A DNA stretch of 6,486 bases from Deinococcus sp. (GTDB taxonomy: Bacteria; Deinococcota; Deinococci; Deinococcales; Thermaceae). The notes beneath the pieces are model-generated. The model had not been told where the DNA came from. It worked only from the letters and a program-made list of their open reading frames with translations, and ran no database searches. The position numbers and the translations under genes are program-made. The stretch covers positions 3,369-9,854 of the forward strand of contig JAMCQK010000050.1 of the NCBI GenBank assembly GCA_023382135.1, written 5' to 3'. Positions 5,181 through 6,486 of the stretch are shown one piece after another; within the stretch, counting starts at the first letter, position 1, and each line of letters begins with the position of its first letter.

Positions 5181-6301
5181 AAGCCTTGGGCATTTTCAGC
5201 CACCATGCCCGCGCCCTGGGCCTCGCTCAGCCCGTGAGGGCTAGTTGCTTCTAGGCCGAGCAGCTTGCGTTTACGTTTCACGCCCCAGCGGTACCCGCTG
5301 AGAGAGCCGTCGGACTTCACTACCCGGTGACAAGGGATCACCAGCGCTACCGGGTTGGCCGCACAGGCCGCCGCTACCGCACGCACGGCCTTGGGCTCGC
5401 CGATGGCCTGAGCCACTTGGCCATAGGAGCGGGTCTGGCCGTAGGGGATGGTACGCAGGTATTCCCAGACGCGCAGTTGAAAAGCGGTTGCCCGGAGGTC
5501 GAGGGGCAGGTCCAGGGTGGTCTGCTGGCCCTCGAGGTACCGCAGGAGGGCCTCGAGGTGAACCTGAAGGGCAACGGGGTCAGCGTAAAGATCGGCCTGC
5601 GGAAATTCCACCCGGAGTGTCTCAAGCAGTTCCTGTTCACTATCCCGCAGCCGCACCGCGCAAAGTCCATGATGGGTTGCGGCTACCAGCAGCCAGCCCA
5701 GCGGACAGGGGGTAGTTGCATAGGCAATGCGCTCCCCTGCTCCACCTTTACGGTAGGTGGCCGGGGTCATGCCTAGTTTTTCCCTTGCTCCCTCGTACAA
5801 ACGGCTGCTTGAACCATAACCCGCTTCGTAAAGGGCGCGGGTGACCTGCTCGCCTGCCTGAAGTTGTGTTTTTAAGCGCTCTAACCTACGTGCTTCTACA
5901 TAGCCCCGCGGACTAACGCCTAGTATGTTCTTGAACGCTTGCCTCAAGCGTCCCGCACTCACGCCGAGAGCGCTGCTCCATGCGGCCAGGGTCCGGGTAG
6001 ATTCGGGGTCTGTCTCAAGTAGGTCACACGCACGCCGTACCAGCTCCACACTGGCTTGAGCTTCTATGGGACGGCAACGCCGGCAGGCGCGAAAGCCCGC
6101 AGCCTCGGCATCCACTGGCTCGGCAAAAAACATTACTTGCTCACGCCCTGGACGCCGCGAAGGGCAAGAGGGGCGGCAGTAGATACCCGTTGACCGTACG
6201 GCATAGACAAACTCGCCATCCGCTTGGGAGTCGCGCCGGAGCACCGCCTGCCAGCGGGCAGTGTCGTCCGAGGACAGAGAATGGGCCACAGGACTCAGCA
6301 T
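5177..6301 (-). CDS. ada: Bifunctional DNA repair methyltransferase and transcriptional activator Ada
   Basis: The 374-residue protein repairs alkylated DNA by irreversible methyl transfer to its own cysteines and, when methylated, should activate adaptive-response genes. The N-terminal zinc domain has C42, C46, C73 and C76 (TGIYCRPSCPSRR; RACRRCRP), equivalent to E. coli C38, C42, C69 and C72, with C42 accepting methyl groups from phosphotriesters. An AraC-type helix-turn-helix region spans about 83-185 (VSPRGYVEARRLERLK; EAGYGSSSRLYE; LGMTPATYRKGG). The C-terminal O6-alkylguanine transferase domain carries ATAFQLRVWEYLRTIPYGQT (271-290), KAVRAVAAACAANP and the active-site NPVALVIPCHRVV with C324, then GYRWGVKRKRKLL. 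All repair residues are present, so it is neither an ATL protein nor a stand-alone Ogt. It runs about 20 residues longer than E. coli Ada (354), with the extra length mainly in a C-terminal tail. The ATG at 6301-6299 fits the family's N-terminus; no Shine-Dalgarno is seen. It overlaps yedA by 4 nt, whereas in E. coli the operon partner is alkB. Confidence 0.95.
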   Translation of the reverse strand: MLSPVAHSLSSDDTARWQAVLRRDSQADGEFVYAVRSTGIYCRPSCPSRRPGREQVMFFAEPVDAEAAGFRACRRCRPIEAQASVELVRRACDLLETDPESTRTLAAWSSALGVSAGRLRQAFKNILGVSPRGYVEARRLERLKTQLQAGEQVTRALYEAGYGSSSRLYEGAREKLGMTPATYRKGGAGERIAYATTPCPLGWLLVAATHHGLCAVRLRDSEQELLETLRVEFPQADLYADPVALQVHLEALLRYLEGQQTTLDLPLDLRATAFQLRVWEYLRTIPYGQTRSYGQVAQAIGEPKAVRAVAAACAANPVALVIPCHRVVKSDGSLSGYRWGVKRKRKLLGLEATSPHGLSEAQGAGMVAENAQGL

Positions 6302-6486
6302 ATCCAGAAGCTAGGCTTATGCCCGGCAGGGCGCTATCCGTTTTTGGCGTTCAAACTTGTCCGGCTTGATTAGCCTCACCGCCAACAAGGTATCTAAAGT
6401 TTGAGGGCACAAAGCGGATGGTTTCTGCTTGTGCCACAAGCCACCCTTGTCGCGGGCGCGGGAAAACCCCGCCAAGCAGGGTAAAT
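6302..6486. other. Region upstream of ada, no supported gene
   Basis: All three minus-strand frames enter from the right edge and stop at different points (near 6394, 6350 and 6314), so a gene end may be present but none stands out by composition or recognisable motif. A palindrome GCTTGTG-C-CACAAGC lies at 6427-6441, and its left half can pair instead with GGCACAA at 6406-6412. No clear Ada-binding box of the E. coli type is seen. Confidence 0.4.
6308..6313 (-). promoter_or_regulatory. Candidate -10 box for a leaderless ada transcript
   Basis: TAGCTT ends 6 nt before the ada ATG, the same geometry as TAGACT before the PBP start. There is no Shine-Dalgarno sequence and no recognisable -35 box at 17 nt. 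A regulated promoter needing activation by methylated Ada could lack a good -35 box, but this is inference. Confidence 0.25.

Noticed and set aside
6302..6480. E. coli-type Ada-binding box upstream of ada
   Set aside because: I looked for AAT and GCAA half-elements in the usual arrangement and found none convincing; the binding site in this lineage may differ.
6350..6486. Possible C-terminus of an upstream minus-strand gene ending in RYLVGGEANQAGQV
   Set aside because: Two other frames are also open across the edge, third-position GC in this frame is only about half, and the peptide matches no family I recognise.

Overview
The window looks like chromosomal DNA of a GC-rich bacterium, most likely Meiothermus or a close relative in the Deinococcus-Thermus group. 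This placement is inferred from the overall character of the proteins, high GC content, abundant Leu-Glu written CTC-GAG, and possible leaderless starts. No sequence search was possible. Every supported gene lies on the minus strand, so in transcription order one reads from the high coordinates to the low ones.

Region by region, in transcription order: (1) 6302-6486 is upstream DNA with no gene I can support. (2) ada (6301-5177) encodes a full-length adaptive-response protein with both methyl-acceptor cysteines. It overlaps by 4 nt (ATGA) with yedA (5180-4275), a ten-helix EamA/DMT exporter, giving a tight two-gene operon. (3) A strong promoter whose -35 box spans the yedA stop codon drives a tRNA-Gln(UUG) gene with encoded CCA (4211-4138). 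(4) A stand-alone receiver-domain protein (4030-3614) has lost most of the phosphorylation residues of its family. (5) A bifunctional class A penicillin-binding protein (3535-1337) is followed by (6) a 116-bp segment bounded by perfect 14-bp inverted repeats, with a perfect 12-bp hairpin inside, lying exactly at its stop codon. (7) trmJ (1146-394) encodes the tRNA nucleotide-32 2'-O-methyltransferase. (8) The membrane-anchored start of a probable sensor kinase (322-1) runs off the window.

Functionally this is mostly housekeeping: alkylation-damage repair, peptidoglycan synthesis, tRNA and tRNA modification, and signalling. The points worth a second look are the ada-yedA coupling, the degenerate receiver with a competing start and promoter, the inverted-repeat element behind the PBP gene, the compact tRNA-Gln promoter and leader, and a surplus of CTCGAG palindromes confined to coding DNA. 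I see no CRISPR array, phage genes, toxin-antitoxin pair or clearly novel multi-gene system.
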